Source: Argentina anserina (taxonomy: Eukaryota; Streptophyta; Magnoliopsida; Rosales; Rosaceae). From it: a DNA stretch of 64,000 bases. The notes beneath the pieces were generated by a model, which worked only from the letters and a program-made list of their open reading frames with translations, did no database searches and had not been told where the DNA came from. The stretch spans positions 22,878,001 through 22,942,000 of the forward strand of contig NC_065877.1 in NCBI RefSeq assembly GCF_933775445.1, in the 5' to 3' direction. The translations under genes and the position numbers were made by a program. Shown here piece after piece: positions 34,299-44,800 of the stretch (the stretch's first letter is position 1; each line of letters begins with the position of its first letter).

Positions 34299-34310
34299 AT
34301 TTACCTTGGG
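34299..34310 (-). promoter_or_regulatory. Splice-donor-like site in the copia leader
   Basis: Minus strand CCCAAGGTAAATTT. It matches the plant donor consensus at AAG|GTAA, with GT at 34304-34303. It is the only strong donor I noticed between the 5' LTR and gag. Confidence 0.45.
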
Positions 34311-34464
34311 AGGTTTGTAGTATACGGGAGTAGCTTCTCTTGAGCGAAGTCCTTGCTTGTGACTTTCACGTCTCTTGCGTGAATATGCGGGAGGAGCAAT
34401 TTTGAGTGATTTGATGCGGGAACTTGCGGGGCAAAAAGATTTCTTTGCGGAGCGAATGCAGAGG

Positions 34465-34690
34465 AAGCGCTGCGGGGCTGCGGGGCTGCGTGCAGGAGCT
34501 GCGGGGCTGCAGGGCTGCGGGGCTGCGTGCAGGAGCTGCGGGGCTTGCGAGGGCAGCAGGGGGTTGCGGCGACAGCAGGCAGGGGTTGCGGCGACAGCAG
34601 GCAGGGGCTGCGGCGGCGGCAGGAAGCTTGCGGCGGCGGAGGAAGCTTGCGGCGGCGGCAGGAAACTTGCGGCGGCGGAGGAAGGGAAGA
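34465..34690. repeat. GC-rich minisatellite in the copia leader
   Basis: Tandem and nested repeats: ctgcggggctgcgtgcagga twice, ttgcggcgacagcaggcaggg twice, then four units of cttgcggcggcgg(a/c)gga. This makes open frames on both strands (for example 34805-34275 minus) that are low-complexity Ala/Pro or Gly/Arg sequence. Not a gene. Confidence 0.8.
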
Positions 34691-34745
34691 AAATTTCGGA
34701 AGGCTCTAAAAGATTCAGGGTTTTTAGGGCCTCGTGCTGATAACG

Positions 34746-34931
34746 TGTTTGAGGATGAAAATACTTGTATATTATTGAATGATATGGGGGCCTATATATA
34801 GGCATTTACAACACCACAATCCCGTAGGATTCGGAGTCCTAATCTACTACGGAGATGCTAATCTATCTCCTAACAGGAAACCTATTAGGCTAAAACACAC
34901 ACAAGGGTAGAATAGTAATTCTCCCGGAACA
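34746..34931 (-). repeat. 5' LTR of the copia element
   Basis: 186 bp, near-identical to the 3' LTR. Its TATATATAGG box would drive transcription leftward through gag and pol. The sequence immediately inside (34744-34734) reads TTATCAGCACG, resembling initiator-tRNA-type copia primer sites. Confidence 0.95.
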
Positions 34932-34936
34932 GTTAG

Positions 34937-35315
34937 TAAATTTTAATTAGTAGTGTTCCGATTCCGAGGAAACTGTTTGATTAGTTAGTGGACATTGGGA
35001 TATTAATGGTTGTCTTATCGGCCGGTTAAAGCTGATTTTACCTCGGGAAAAATTATTATTTATTTTTGAAATGGTGAACAAATAATTTATTTACAATGTA
35101 AACTACCTCATCATATACTCATATTCGGCTTTATCTCGGTGTTTCAAATCTACACGTGTAACGTGGACACTGTAGGCTTTCCTCATGGATAAAGTGGGCC
35201 ATAGGACGGAGCCCTTGTTCTTCTTTTATGGGAATTTTGTAAAAAAAAAAAACTATATCGAACTTTTCGTAGATTTCAGGTTAGGTATTATTACGACTTA
35301 AAAAAAATATGTTTA
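34937..35315. other. Spacer between the two copia elements
   Basis: About 380 bp of apparently single-copy sequence without a gene. An A-run of 10 lies at about 35241. Confidence 0.4.
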
Positions 35316-35502
35316 TGTTTCAGGATAAATAATTGTGTATTATTGAATGATATGGTGGCATATATATATATAAGTATTACAAAACTACAATCCCGTAGGA
35401 TTCGGAGTCCTAATCTATTACGGAGATGCTAATATATCTCCTAACATGAAACCTATTAGGCTAAGACACACACAAGGGTAGAATAATAATTCTCCCGGAA
35501 CA
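35316..35502 (-). repeat. Left LTR of the inverted copia derivative
   Basis: 187 bp, minus-sense, TGTTCCGGGAG...CTGAAACA. It is followed on the inner side by the ctcccccttgtg polypurine-tract complement. TATA-like atatatatata stretch. Similar to the 186-bp LTRs of the intact element but with several differences (for example aataataattctccc for aatagtaattctccc). Confidence 0.85.
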
Positions 35503-36198
35503 CTCCCCCTTGTGTCGCATGCCTAGGTTGCATGGTGCACACATCGTTGCCTCGGTAAAAACAAAAGCTTGATCGAAGGGAAAAAGAGCACAACGCACCG
35601 TCTACATTTGATAGCATCATGTGAGGTAGACTCCCCCTGAAGTCTACGAAACAACTCCCCCTGATTAGTGCCATAATCATGGAGTACAAAGAACAACGTA
35701 TACAACGTTCATTACATGCTTCTCAAACGTAGTCTTGGGCCAATGATTAATCATTAATCTAGCCACACATCCTTAGATCATACATGCTATACTTAGCCAA
35801 ACTTAGATCTTAGGAAACAAGATTGCATAACAACTCAAAACAAGAGTTTGCAATGAAAATCAGATTCTCGGATAGAATGACCTTCTCTCACTTAAACGGC
35901 CATAACTTCTTCATCAAAATAGGTATCAGCGAACCGTAAAATGTTCTGAAAAGTAGACACATGTGGCTTTCCAGTGACATAAGGTTCACAACCTCATCCG
36001 ATCGGAGCAGTTCACAATGCTCTATTGAAGTTGACTGACTTGCAAATTTCCGGACATGACTGTCCTACTTTGCTAAAACGGCCATAACTCACTCAATATG
36101 ATAGCTATGAACGAATGGTTGGTGTCCCTGGAAAGTAGACACATAGACCTTTCCAAGACCGAAGCTATGTCTCATAAATCATAAGTATTCTGGTTGGT

Positions 36199-37290
36199 TA
36201 TGGAATGCTCCCATTCTGGTTTTAACGCCAGGAATTGACGTGGTGTGGCACTATGTCTCATTAAGATCCCGCACTACTCAAAGTGAGTAAATGTGCAACG
36301 CATTATCGACCTCCAGAAAGTCAAAAATTCGATGCTCAATGACTTTACCGATATTACGAAAGTGACGAGATCGCACATAAATGTTGTGATGTGCCGGTAA
36401 GGTTAGGACTCTCAGAATATGAGAGAATTTCATATGACCTGGTCCTAGCACCGTTGGCACCATCCCTGATAGTGGGAAGAAAGCCGGCGATGGCACCATC
36501 GTACGTTGTGGTGTTGTCGGCACCCGTAGCATTGCACCACAAAACAAGGGCGGCAAACGCAAAGATGGATTAGTAAGGGTCATAGCTTCGGTCTTGGTTC
36601 CTGCCTAGATGAGGGGGAGACCATTATTCTCTGGAATCAAAACGAGAAAGAAGCGAAGTGCGTAGGCACAAGTATTTCGCCCATCATCAAGAGATATCCT
36701 CTAAATATGTATATCAACTAAGTTTCTGTGGGACGCTACAGACTCATTTTGTTGATGTTAGAGAATAATAGAAATCTCATGAATTGATCGTATACAGCGT
36801 GCGCGTGTGTTTAATGGATTGATCTCCCATGATTGAAGATGTATTCGCTTAGGCTCTTATTTCGTTGTAAAGCATCAACGATGAGCAACTTGACCGAAGT
36901 GGAAAGAATCAATACATGCTGAACTAGACTTGTTATGTTGGTCGTTGTTCGTAAGTGTAATGAGAAAGATGAAGTCATACGATATATGCAGGACTTATGG
37001 CGCAAAGATTGTCTCATTATCCTAGTATTGACTATGATGAGTTATATTCTCTCGTTATGGACATAATTGCTTTCCGCTACTTGATCAGTAGTAGTGTCCA
37101 TGAAAACTGATTTGCAGCATATGATAGTGGTCATAGAATATCTGTAAAGGGATCTTGATGCAGATATGAGAGTGCCCGAGGGACTTTAAATGCCTCCAGA
37201 CCACGGAGAGCTTATGTAATCAGATTGCGACGTTCGAGAGAACGTAGTACAATCGGTTGCAAGAACTCATAACCATATGTGTTCATATGA
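36199..37290 (+). pseudogene. Degenerate copia pol (integrase end to RT)
   Basis: Matches the intact element's pol in plus orientation, with many changes. 36225-36380 corresponds to the region after the integrase (gaattgacgtggtg, gcaacgcattatcgacctcc). 36450-36660 corresponds to the Pro/Ala-rich and basic region (aaagaagcgaa). 37055-37290 corresponds to RT (catcattacc-type to gacgttcg). Every frame is interrupted by stops. RNase H is missing. Confidence 0.75.
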
Positions 37291-37745
37291 AGCTAATTCT
37301 TGATTCTCTATTCCGTCTAAGTATAGATGATGAAGAGATTCAATGAGCTATACATTCATACATGTTAGTGTTGTTGGGACACTATTGCTTTCATTATGAC
37401 GTGATTAACTATGCGCCTATGCATTGTCATTGGACTTGCATTGCTCCTTTGACATGAATTTAGTTCTACACTTAGTGAACCAACACAAATCCTATCCACA
37501 CCAACGCCGCCAGCAGCTCCAGCAACATCAACGTACGCCTTGGTGTAGCAGTCGACACTGGTAGCGTAGAGGATGCATACGGTTCCGTCTTGAACCAAAA
37601 TCAGTCCTTCATTGGTTCATTCCCCCATTCTTTTCGCGAAAGACACATTAAATGTGACAAATCAGAATCTGTCCAGTTTCGTAGGTCAACTTCAACGAGA
37701 CCTACAAGACAGCTCGCTCGATGAAATATGGTGAAATTAGTGCCG
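37291..37745. other. Unassigned segment inside the copia derivative
   Basis: Not matched by me to the intact copia element. It contains a short GC-balanced minus-strand open stretch (37598-37365, 77 codons, with DGTVCILYATSVDCY and VDVAGAAGGVGVD) and another at 37795-37601. It could be captured host DNA or part of the element family's 3' region. I do not recognise either peptide. Confidence 0.35.
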
Positions 37746-38435
37746 TTGGAAAGGTCTATGTGTCTACTTTCCAGGGACACCAACCATTCATTCATAGCTA
37801 TTATATTGAGTGAGTTATGGCCGTTTTAGCAAAGTAGGACAGTCATGTCCGGAAATTTGCAAGTCAGTCAACTTCGATAGAGCATTGTGAACTTCTCCGA
37901 TCAGATGAGGTTGTGAACCTTATGTCACTGGAAAGCCACGGGTGTCTACTTTTCAGAAAATTTTACGGTTCGCTGATACCTATTTTGATGAAGAAGTTAT
38001 GGCCGTTTAAGTGAGTGAAGGTCATTCTATCCGAGAATCTGATTTTCATTGCAAACTCTTGTTTTGAGTTGTTATGCAATCTTGTTTCCTAAGATCTAAG
38101 TTTGGCTAAGTATAGCATGTATGATCTAAGGATGTGTGGCTAGATTAATGATTAATCATTGGCCCAAGACTACGTTTGAGAAGCATGTAATGAACGTTGT
38201 ATACGTTGTTCTTTGTACTCCATGATTATGGCACTAATCAGGGGAAGTTGTTTCGTAGACTTCAGGGGGAGTCTACCTCACATGATGCTATCAAATGTAG
38301 ACGGTGCGTTGTGCTCTTTTTCCCTTCGATCAAGCTTTTGTTTTTACCCAAGAGGTTTTTATTTTGCTTGAAAAGGTTTTTACCGAGGCAACGATGTGTG
38401 CACCATGCAACCTAGGCATGCGACACAAGGGGGAG

Positions 38436-38619
38436 TGTTCCGGGAGAATTATTATTCTACCCTTGTGTGTGTCTTAGCCTAATAGGTTTCCTGTTAGGAG
38501 ATAGATTAGCATCTCCGTAATAGATTAGGACTCCGAATCCTACGGGATTGTGGTTTTGTAATGCATATATATAGGCCCCCATATCATTCAATAATACACA
38601 ATTATTTCATCCTGAAACA
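38436..38619 (+). repeat. Right LTR of the inverted copia derivative
   Basis: 184 bp, plus-sense, directly after the polypurine tract acaagggggag. TATA-like atatatatagg near 38568. Its promoter points rightward, away from the element body. Confidence 0.85.
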
Positions 38620-39231
38620 GGATTGAGTTTTTTTTTTTTTTTTGAAGTTTGATAATTTCAGGGGACAAATTTAGGCCTAATTAGTACAAATCATTTTCCC
38701 TAAAAACAAAAGGTATGACGGACTGACGGTAGACCAATCGTAACATTCCTTAAAACAATATGATTGTATTTCATAGTTTTCACATGCATGTAGATGGGAC
38801 TCATATCCCCTCCTTATGAAAGAGTACATCATATTGCCTCGTATTTCTAAACCGTCAATTTCAATCAGGAGTAATATTCATTTCTCTTCTTTTTTAACCA
38901 TCACAGGTGCTAGTGATACGGATGTATCTCCCAGCATTGAAGAAGGAAGGCCAAAGAGGGTAACTCAAGGATAACCTACCTCCTTATTTGAAGGACTACG
39001 TTAGGAAATAAGTATCCTAATCGACTCATGAATCTTTTCTCTATTAAGTTGTTGTATCTTTTATTTTATTTACTTTCCAGAGTTAGCTATCAAACCTAGC
39101 TATACCTAGCTATTTATGTTGCTGTTTGTAAATCTTTTGGAGGGGAGTTATATGTTATAAGAAAACGTGGCTTTGGCTGCACTTATTTGTGAGTTATTTG
39201 ATCATCTTGTTTCTGGTGCCTTGTGGTTGAG
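38620..39231. other. Intergenic spacer
   Basis: No gene. A T-run of about 16 at 38627-38642. The phrase atcattttccctaaaaa at about 38690 recurs at about 41937 beyond element B, suggesting a small local duplication. Confidence 0.35.
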
Positions 39232-39804
39232 TTAGAGCACCGGTACCGGCGAGCAAAGTAGGAGGTGGTGCTCGGGCACCGACTGGAACCGGAAGGTTTG
39301 TTCGAGCAAACTCATTTCCGATCTTGCACCGGACGAGAGTTGCTTGCCCAGTCAACTGTGATGGTTTGCTCGCCCCTTTGCTCGAGCAAAGTTTGCTTCG
39401 GCGATTGCTCGAGCGCCTGGCTCACAACATGTGGAGGATGTCAGGCGCGGTTTAAATTTTTTTCTGTTAGGCCAGTAAAAGATTAAAAAAAAATAACGAG
39501 CCAATAAATAGCTAACACGCGGTTTACCGAATGGGCCAACGGTTTAATAGATCTGGGTCTTCCATTTTGAATCATAAATTTCGATCAAACGGTCAGAATT
39601 AATATGCAACGGTTACTATTTGATCAAAACGGATATAAACTCAAAAAATAGTAAACAAATCCCAAAAATTTCAAAACTTTCCCAAAAAATTGCTTATAAA
39701 TACTACTTCAATATTTGATCAACTCACACCAATTTGTGCACAATAAATTTCACATCTTCCTCTATCTCATCTATCATTTCACATCTTATTTTTTTTCCAA
39801 AATA

Positions 39805-40910
39805 ATGGGCACCCATTGGCTTCCATCCGAAGATTTACAAATGTGCATTTCTTTTGTCCATCATAGCATTGATGAATATGACGGTAACAAACAAAATGGG
39901 GACAAATTGTGGGAGACAATTCATGCAAATTATATGCAAAATTGGGTGCTAGCACCGGGTGAGAAACCTCTGAATGAGCCGAAGACCCGAATCGCGCTCG
40001 CTTCTCACTACAACAAGTTCAAGCTACTCTTGCAAAAATGAGGCGAATGTTTGGCGGCATCACGGCAACGTATAGCTAGCGGCACTTCGCTAATTGACGA
40101 AGTGAATTTACATTGTTTTATCATATATTATAATTTTTATTTGATTATATGAATTAAATTATGTAATTTATATCTAATTTGTTTAAATATGTAGCATTGT
40201 TTACATTATTTATTTTAATATATCTATTTTTTTACATTATTTGTTTTAATATATATAATTTGTTTACATTATTTGTTTTATCTAATTTATTTAAATTATG
40301 TAATTAAATATGTACCTAATATAAGTTTTTCTCATCAAGAATGACAAGCTCAATCATGTACTATAATGTCAAGAAGAAAAAGTTTACACACTTTGAATGT
40401 TGGGAAGTGGTTAAAGATTATACATCTTTCGTTGTGGTGCTACATACTACTCCATCTCCATATGCAAGTAGTTACCATGGTACTCCTTCCGCGACCGAAT
40501 CATCTCAAATCATCAATTTAGATGACGACCAAGTGAATGAGACACCTCAAAGCAACACGGCAGCTCCATCGAGTCCACTTAGACCAATGGGAACCAAGGT
40601 GGCAAAGGAAGTTAGGCGCCAAAAGAAACGAGGTAGGACTCCTATTGAGCAACGAGTTGAGGTTTTACATACCATTACAAGTGACCAAACATCATGGCAT
40701 ACCAAGAGGCTAGCCCATAATGAAAGTGAGCTTAATTATTACGTGGAGTACATAGACATTCAAAAGCGGAAAGAAGCAAGGGCGTAAGAAGAGTTACGAT
40801 TGAAGAAACAAGAGAATGACACAAGGATCATGACAATGGATTTGGAGGCTATGACCCCAATCTCGAAAATGTATTTTACCAAGAGGAAATTAGCAATCCT
40901 TAATGAATGA
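39805..40910 (+). pseudogene. Harbinger ORF1-like protein in element B, two nonsense changes
   Basis: Same two-exon protein as in element A: exon 1 from ATG 39805 (MGTHWLPSEDLQMC), intron rich in A/T up to about 40340, exon 2 with FTHFECWEVVKD, RPMGTKVAKEVRRQKK and RLKKQENDTRIM, ending at TGA 40908-40910. Two premature stops are present: TGA at 40039-40041, where A has TGG (Trp), and TAA at 40785-40787, where A has GAA (Glu). The intron acceptor is weakened relative to A (ctcatcaag for tatcag). Reading frame is otherwise kept, unlike A, so the two copies decayed by different routes. Confidence 0.75.
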
Positions 40911-41079
40911 GAAGCTAGTCAAGATCAACCTACCGATGAAACATATTTGGATTGTTATCACCCAAGTCGCATGCTATTTCTATAGTAGTTATAGTATTGT
41001 ACTAAGAATAAATCTGAGCTTGGCTCGTCATTTTAAGTAATTTAAATTTTCGAGAAATAAAATGTAATTTATTTATGAA

Positions 41080-41325
41080 GTCTTGAGCGTCGAAGATTGG
41101 ACGTTCGATGAAGTAATATTCCATGAGATTGCGTCTCCTAGATAGCCTTTGACGTGGCTTATTCGGTTTTTTACCACGACGTGAACCGTTTGGTTGTGTT
41201 GATGCATCCTCGTGTTGTGCTTCCCCCATGACCACCTGATTGACGAATAATTGCTCCATATCGTCATCCTCTTCTTGTTGACGTTGTCTCCGCCTGAAAA
41301 AATTGTGGAAGCTGAAAGGATTCAT
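41080..41325 (-). pseudogene. Harbinger-type transposase, N-terminal fragment
   Basis: Starts MNPFSFHNFFRRRQRQQEEDDDM and continues through a basic linker to LMEYYFIERPIFDAQDF, the usual N-terminal region preceding the catalytic domain of plant PIF/Harbinger transposases. After about 41080 the frame runs into sequence that in element A is the 3' untranslated region, so the whole catalytic domain is deleted. The junction lies at a short taaataaatt word shared by both copies. Confidence 0.7.
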
Positions 41326-41454
41326 CAGAGTGATGAACAAGGAAATGTTGCTAAGTGTTTAGATTAAAGGATGAGTTATATACTCGGATTCTTCACAATG
41401 ATGTGAGTATAAAATGAGTGATATTAGACGTTTTATAGCAAATTTGTCGAAAAT

Positions 41455-41665
41455 CTTACCAGAAATCTGGTCCAATTATTTTGCCGACAATGACACGTGG
41501 TAGTGACACGTGTCAATTCTCTATTACTCGAAAATCTTATTGGAAATCTGTTCCAATTATTTTATCGACAATAACACGTGGCAGTAACACCTGTCAATTC
41601 TCTATTAGTCGAAAATCTTATCAAAAATTTTGGATAATATCGAGTCGATAACAACACGTGGCACA
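41455..41665. repeat. Subterminal repeats of element B with G-box cores
   Basis: Three imperfect direct repeats with tgacacgtg/acacgtggca cores and aaaatcttatc...aaatt blocks, in inverse orientation to those of element A at 8270-8480. Confidence 0.6.
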
Positions 41666-41855
41666 TTATTATTAGTTGTAAATATATCCGGTAAAAAAAT
41701 TTAATCATTTCACAACAAGACAAAATTGAATTGCTCAAGCAAATTGTGAATGTGTGTGTGAAAAATCGATTTACTTGAGCAAAATATGAAATCGATTTGC
41801 TTATGTGACCACCTTTTGCTTGAGTAAAACCATTTTATGGGTGCGTATGCTCTTA

Positions 41856-44800
41856 GAGACTTGTGCTCGAGTAGTTTTCCCGTGGTGTTCGGGCAGATTT
41901 CTCATCGTACTTGACTGGTTACCCATTAGCTAGTAATCATTTTCCCTAAAAAAATTAGTATGACCAACCGTATGATTCCTTGAAGGACTTGCAGAACAAG
42001 AAATTGCCTCGATTGTAGACTCTCCAAAGCATAGTCCTGCACTTTTGTTTTCGTTTTCATTTCTTTAAGTGATCTTGGCAGATCCTCCCACTGCAATTTC
42101 ATGGTATATACCTTTTGACTTTACAATCAACAAAACATCACTATAGCGACAATACAAATCGTATTACCTACCACAGTTAACTTGTCAAACAATACTAACC
42201 CCCAATTTTGGACATATGTCAATAATTCTGGTCACTGATCGATCTGTTTTAGTGCTTTTACATATTCATAATTTATAGAGCTACTCATCTGCGGAACTAT
42301 TATTAAGGGACAAAAAGAGACGAAATTATCACAGCCCTTATATTATAAATAAAATGATCTGATGGAGACAAAAACTTATGATCAAATACTTTTTCTTTCC
42401 AACTTATCATCTCTAATTCTCTGTCTATCAAATATCATACATGATCGATCATTGTTTACAAGTTCAAAATCAATAGAGAAGGTTTCTGCAAATGAAGACG
42501 GAACTGGGGATTGATCGGAGTCGGAGAGATAAAGCCATAAAGGTTCTGCACTTATGCGAATGAAGTCAAATTGATAGGAGTCAGGGAGAGAGTTAATTTC
42601 CGAAATGAAGTCGAAGATAGATTGGAGTCAGAGATCTAATATGCCAGCACCAACGAAATTAGGGAGTTTCAATAAAAAATTGGTAATCTTCGGCGTAGTT
42701 GAGGAACCAAAATTGCTGATAGGCCTTTTTTTCAATGAAAATTGATGATGGTTTGATATAGAAGTTTTGATGGGTCGTGTCCTTGATTCTTCAATTGTTT
42801 ATATGATGAAGCCATGAAAGGGGTGGGTGTGGTGTGTTGGTGATCTATTGAGGATGGGAACGAAACAAGAAAGAGAACAACAAGAGTCTGAGGCTTTCAC
42901 AGGAGGTGCCAGAGAAAGTAAGGTTTAGTGGTTATGCTTTTATATCCATCAAATCATTTCATCACAGATCCAATGGTTGTGGTGATTTCATCCCTTTCTG
43001 TCCCTTAATAATAGTTTGGCAGGTGAGCAGCTCTATCATAATTTATATAGGAAAAATAAGGTGTGGACAAATGAGTCAGACTTTAGAAACTAATACCTTG
43101 ATCAATGGTTTTGTGGGTGTGCTTCCAATTTTTCGTTTGCCAACTGGAATTCACAATGGAAGGAGTTCGTAAAGAAGAACACCAGGGAAAACACTTGGGC
43201 ACTTAGATTTTTGGAAATAGTTCTTTACTAATGACAGGATCATCCTTAATTGGTTTTTTAAGCGTGCTAACTGCTACATTCTAGAAGGTCTACATCTTTA
43301 CTATTTACTAATGATAAGATTATTCAAAAAGGAAAATTCGTTTTCAAGCTTACGTTCTTCACTACTAAGAATTTAAAGCTCTTCATTCTTATTAAGATTT
43401 TATAGCCTGTCTAATTTTCTCAACAAAACCAGAGGTTCTAAGTGTCATTCTCATTGTTGTAACATTAGAGATTTTGAAATTTGTTTATCTATTTTAGAGA
43501 AAATATGAAAAAAAAACTGTTGGAAATACTTGAATGGAGTCAACTAGGCATAAATCTATTTTGGGTTTCAAAAGCTTTTGAACTCTCAAAGTTCCCGTGC
43601 AAAAATCAACATCAATCCACCCTCTTATAGTCTTAATTGAATCTTATCATACCCCTGTTAATTTCCAATTAACCACATCATAACTTGATTCTCACCAACA
43701 AACAACAATGCCGACAATCAACCGTCGCAATTTCCATCCTACATCGTGAAACTACCTTCCACTACCTTCTCGAGATACAATTTGACTTTGTGCCATGTAC
43801 ATCAAAATGTTGGAAAATTTTTCTTCGTCAATGTTTAGCGTGGGAGCACGATGGGAATTTCATACAATTTTTTTTAATCAATGGAAGTAATTAGTTGAGT
43901 ACACTAAAAAGTTGTACATTTAGCAGTACCCATTCAAAATTTGGTAAGTTGTACAGGCAGCTGATTGTTTACGTACGCAAAAATACTAAGCAGATCCTGC
44001 TTAATAACCTGCCTAATTAATCATAATGAGTTCGACGTGGTGCTGAACCATCTATCAGATTGGTCATTTAAGATAATCCATCAAGCTAATAAAGACATGA
44101 GAAAAATGTTAAAAGAGGATGACATTGCAGGGAAATCTCGAAGAGCTTACATGAGAATAGCGTTGAATTAACTTTCTACCTAATATTTCACACGTGTCAA
44201 TGTAAATCAACTAAATCTTGTGTTCTTAGAACTCAATCACACAAGGCCAGGGTCCAAATATTAAGTGACAAAGAAGATGAATGGTGGGTTTTGGTTTTTA
44301 TCCTTGCACCTATAACCTTGACCCATTTTGTTAAACTATATAGAATATGTACAAAATATTTGTTACTCTTTAAAATTTACCTTTAAACTTTTGTCCCTTA
44401 CTTTCAAATGAAACTATATATAGTTTGTAATTTCTTATTTCTAAACAGCAATGTCTACTTCATTATATGACCGTCAAAAAACTTTTATTAACTAAAGGTA
44501 ATTTAGTTACCTAAAGAGTTTAACAAACTTTTCTTACGGCCAAATAACAACATCGACCTTATTATTGAGAAATGAGAGATTAAATACTATTCAGTCTAAA
44601 ATTAAAGTCGATAGACAAAACTGTTTTTAGAGATAAAGATTGAGATAAACAAGTATTTTGTCCATAAAATATAGTACATAGGGAAGAATTATTTTCAGTG
44701 AAAGACATAAATAAAGAGCAAAGTTTCAATTGGTCTACAATAAAAAAAAGGTATCAATTGGTTTAGCGACATATTATTTATTTCTGCTAAATCTCGCAAG

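Larger units (their letters stand above)
27551..34931 (-). mobile_element. Complete Ty1/copia LTR retrotransposon, recent insertion
   Basis: LTRs of 186 bp at 27551-27736 and 34746-34931 start TG and end CA. By my reading they differ at only two positions. The element is flanked by the 5-bp duplication GTTAG (27546-27550, 34932-34936). On the minus strand the order is 5' LTR, a TTATCAGCACG primer-binding-like site at 34744-34734, a GC-rich leader, gag, an ~970-bp spacer, pol (protease, integrase, RT, RNase H), polypurine tract (ACAAGGGGGAG at 27747-27737), 3' LTR. The integrase-before-RT order defines copia. gag and pol are separate ORFs, unlike the single ORF of most copia elements, and pol has one in-frame TAG. 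Confidence 0.95.
35316..38619 (+). mobile_element. Copia derivative rearranged into a large inverted repeat
   Basis: The left arm (35316-36156) and right arm (37746-38619) are inverted copies of the same segment: an LTR of the same family as the neighbouring element, polypurine tract, 3' UTR, and a further ~550 bp ending at ttggaaagg/cctttccaa. Between them lies degenerate plus-strand pol sequence (about 36199-37290) followed by unassigned sequence to 37745. So the right half is an ordinary copia 3' half on the plus strand. The left end is an inverted second copy of its 3' end in place of the 5' end. LTRs at both ends point outward. Flanking 5-mers (gttta, ggatt) do not match, so it did not arrive as a standard LTR insertion. 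The left arm lacks about 40 bp of the UTR present in the right arm. Confidence 0.85.
39235..41852 (-). mobile_element. PIF/Harbinger transposon B, internally deleted
   Basis: Ends GAGCACC...GTATGCTC flanked by the target duplication TTA (39232-39234, 41853-41855), the preferred site of PIF/Harbinger. It is the inverted sister of element A at 8066-10914: same subterminal repeats, same converging gene layout, same 3' UTR. It keeps the N-terminal coding part of the transposase (minus strand, 41325-41080) and the second ORF (plus strand, 39805-40910), but lacks the catalytic core. Neither A nor B can encode transposase alone. Confidence 0.85.

Noticed and set aside
34275..34805. Open frames through the GC-rich copia leader, one beginning inside the LTR
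   Set aside because: Composition is driven by the minisatellite. The minus-strand frame would start upstream of the LTR TATA box, so it would not be in the transcript.
35316..38619. Reading the large inverted repeat as a TIR DNA transposon
   Set aside because: The ends are copia LTRs with adjoining polypurine tracts, the centre is copia pol, and no matching target duplication flanks it.
43965..44171. Small plus-strand open frame with a protein-like middle
   Set aside because: Isolated, unrecognised, and without splice or homology support. Mentioned only as a gap note.
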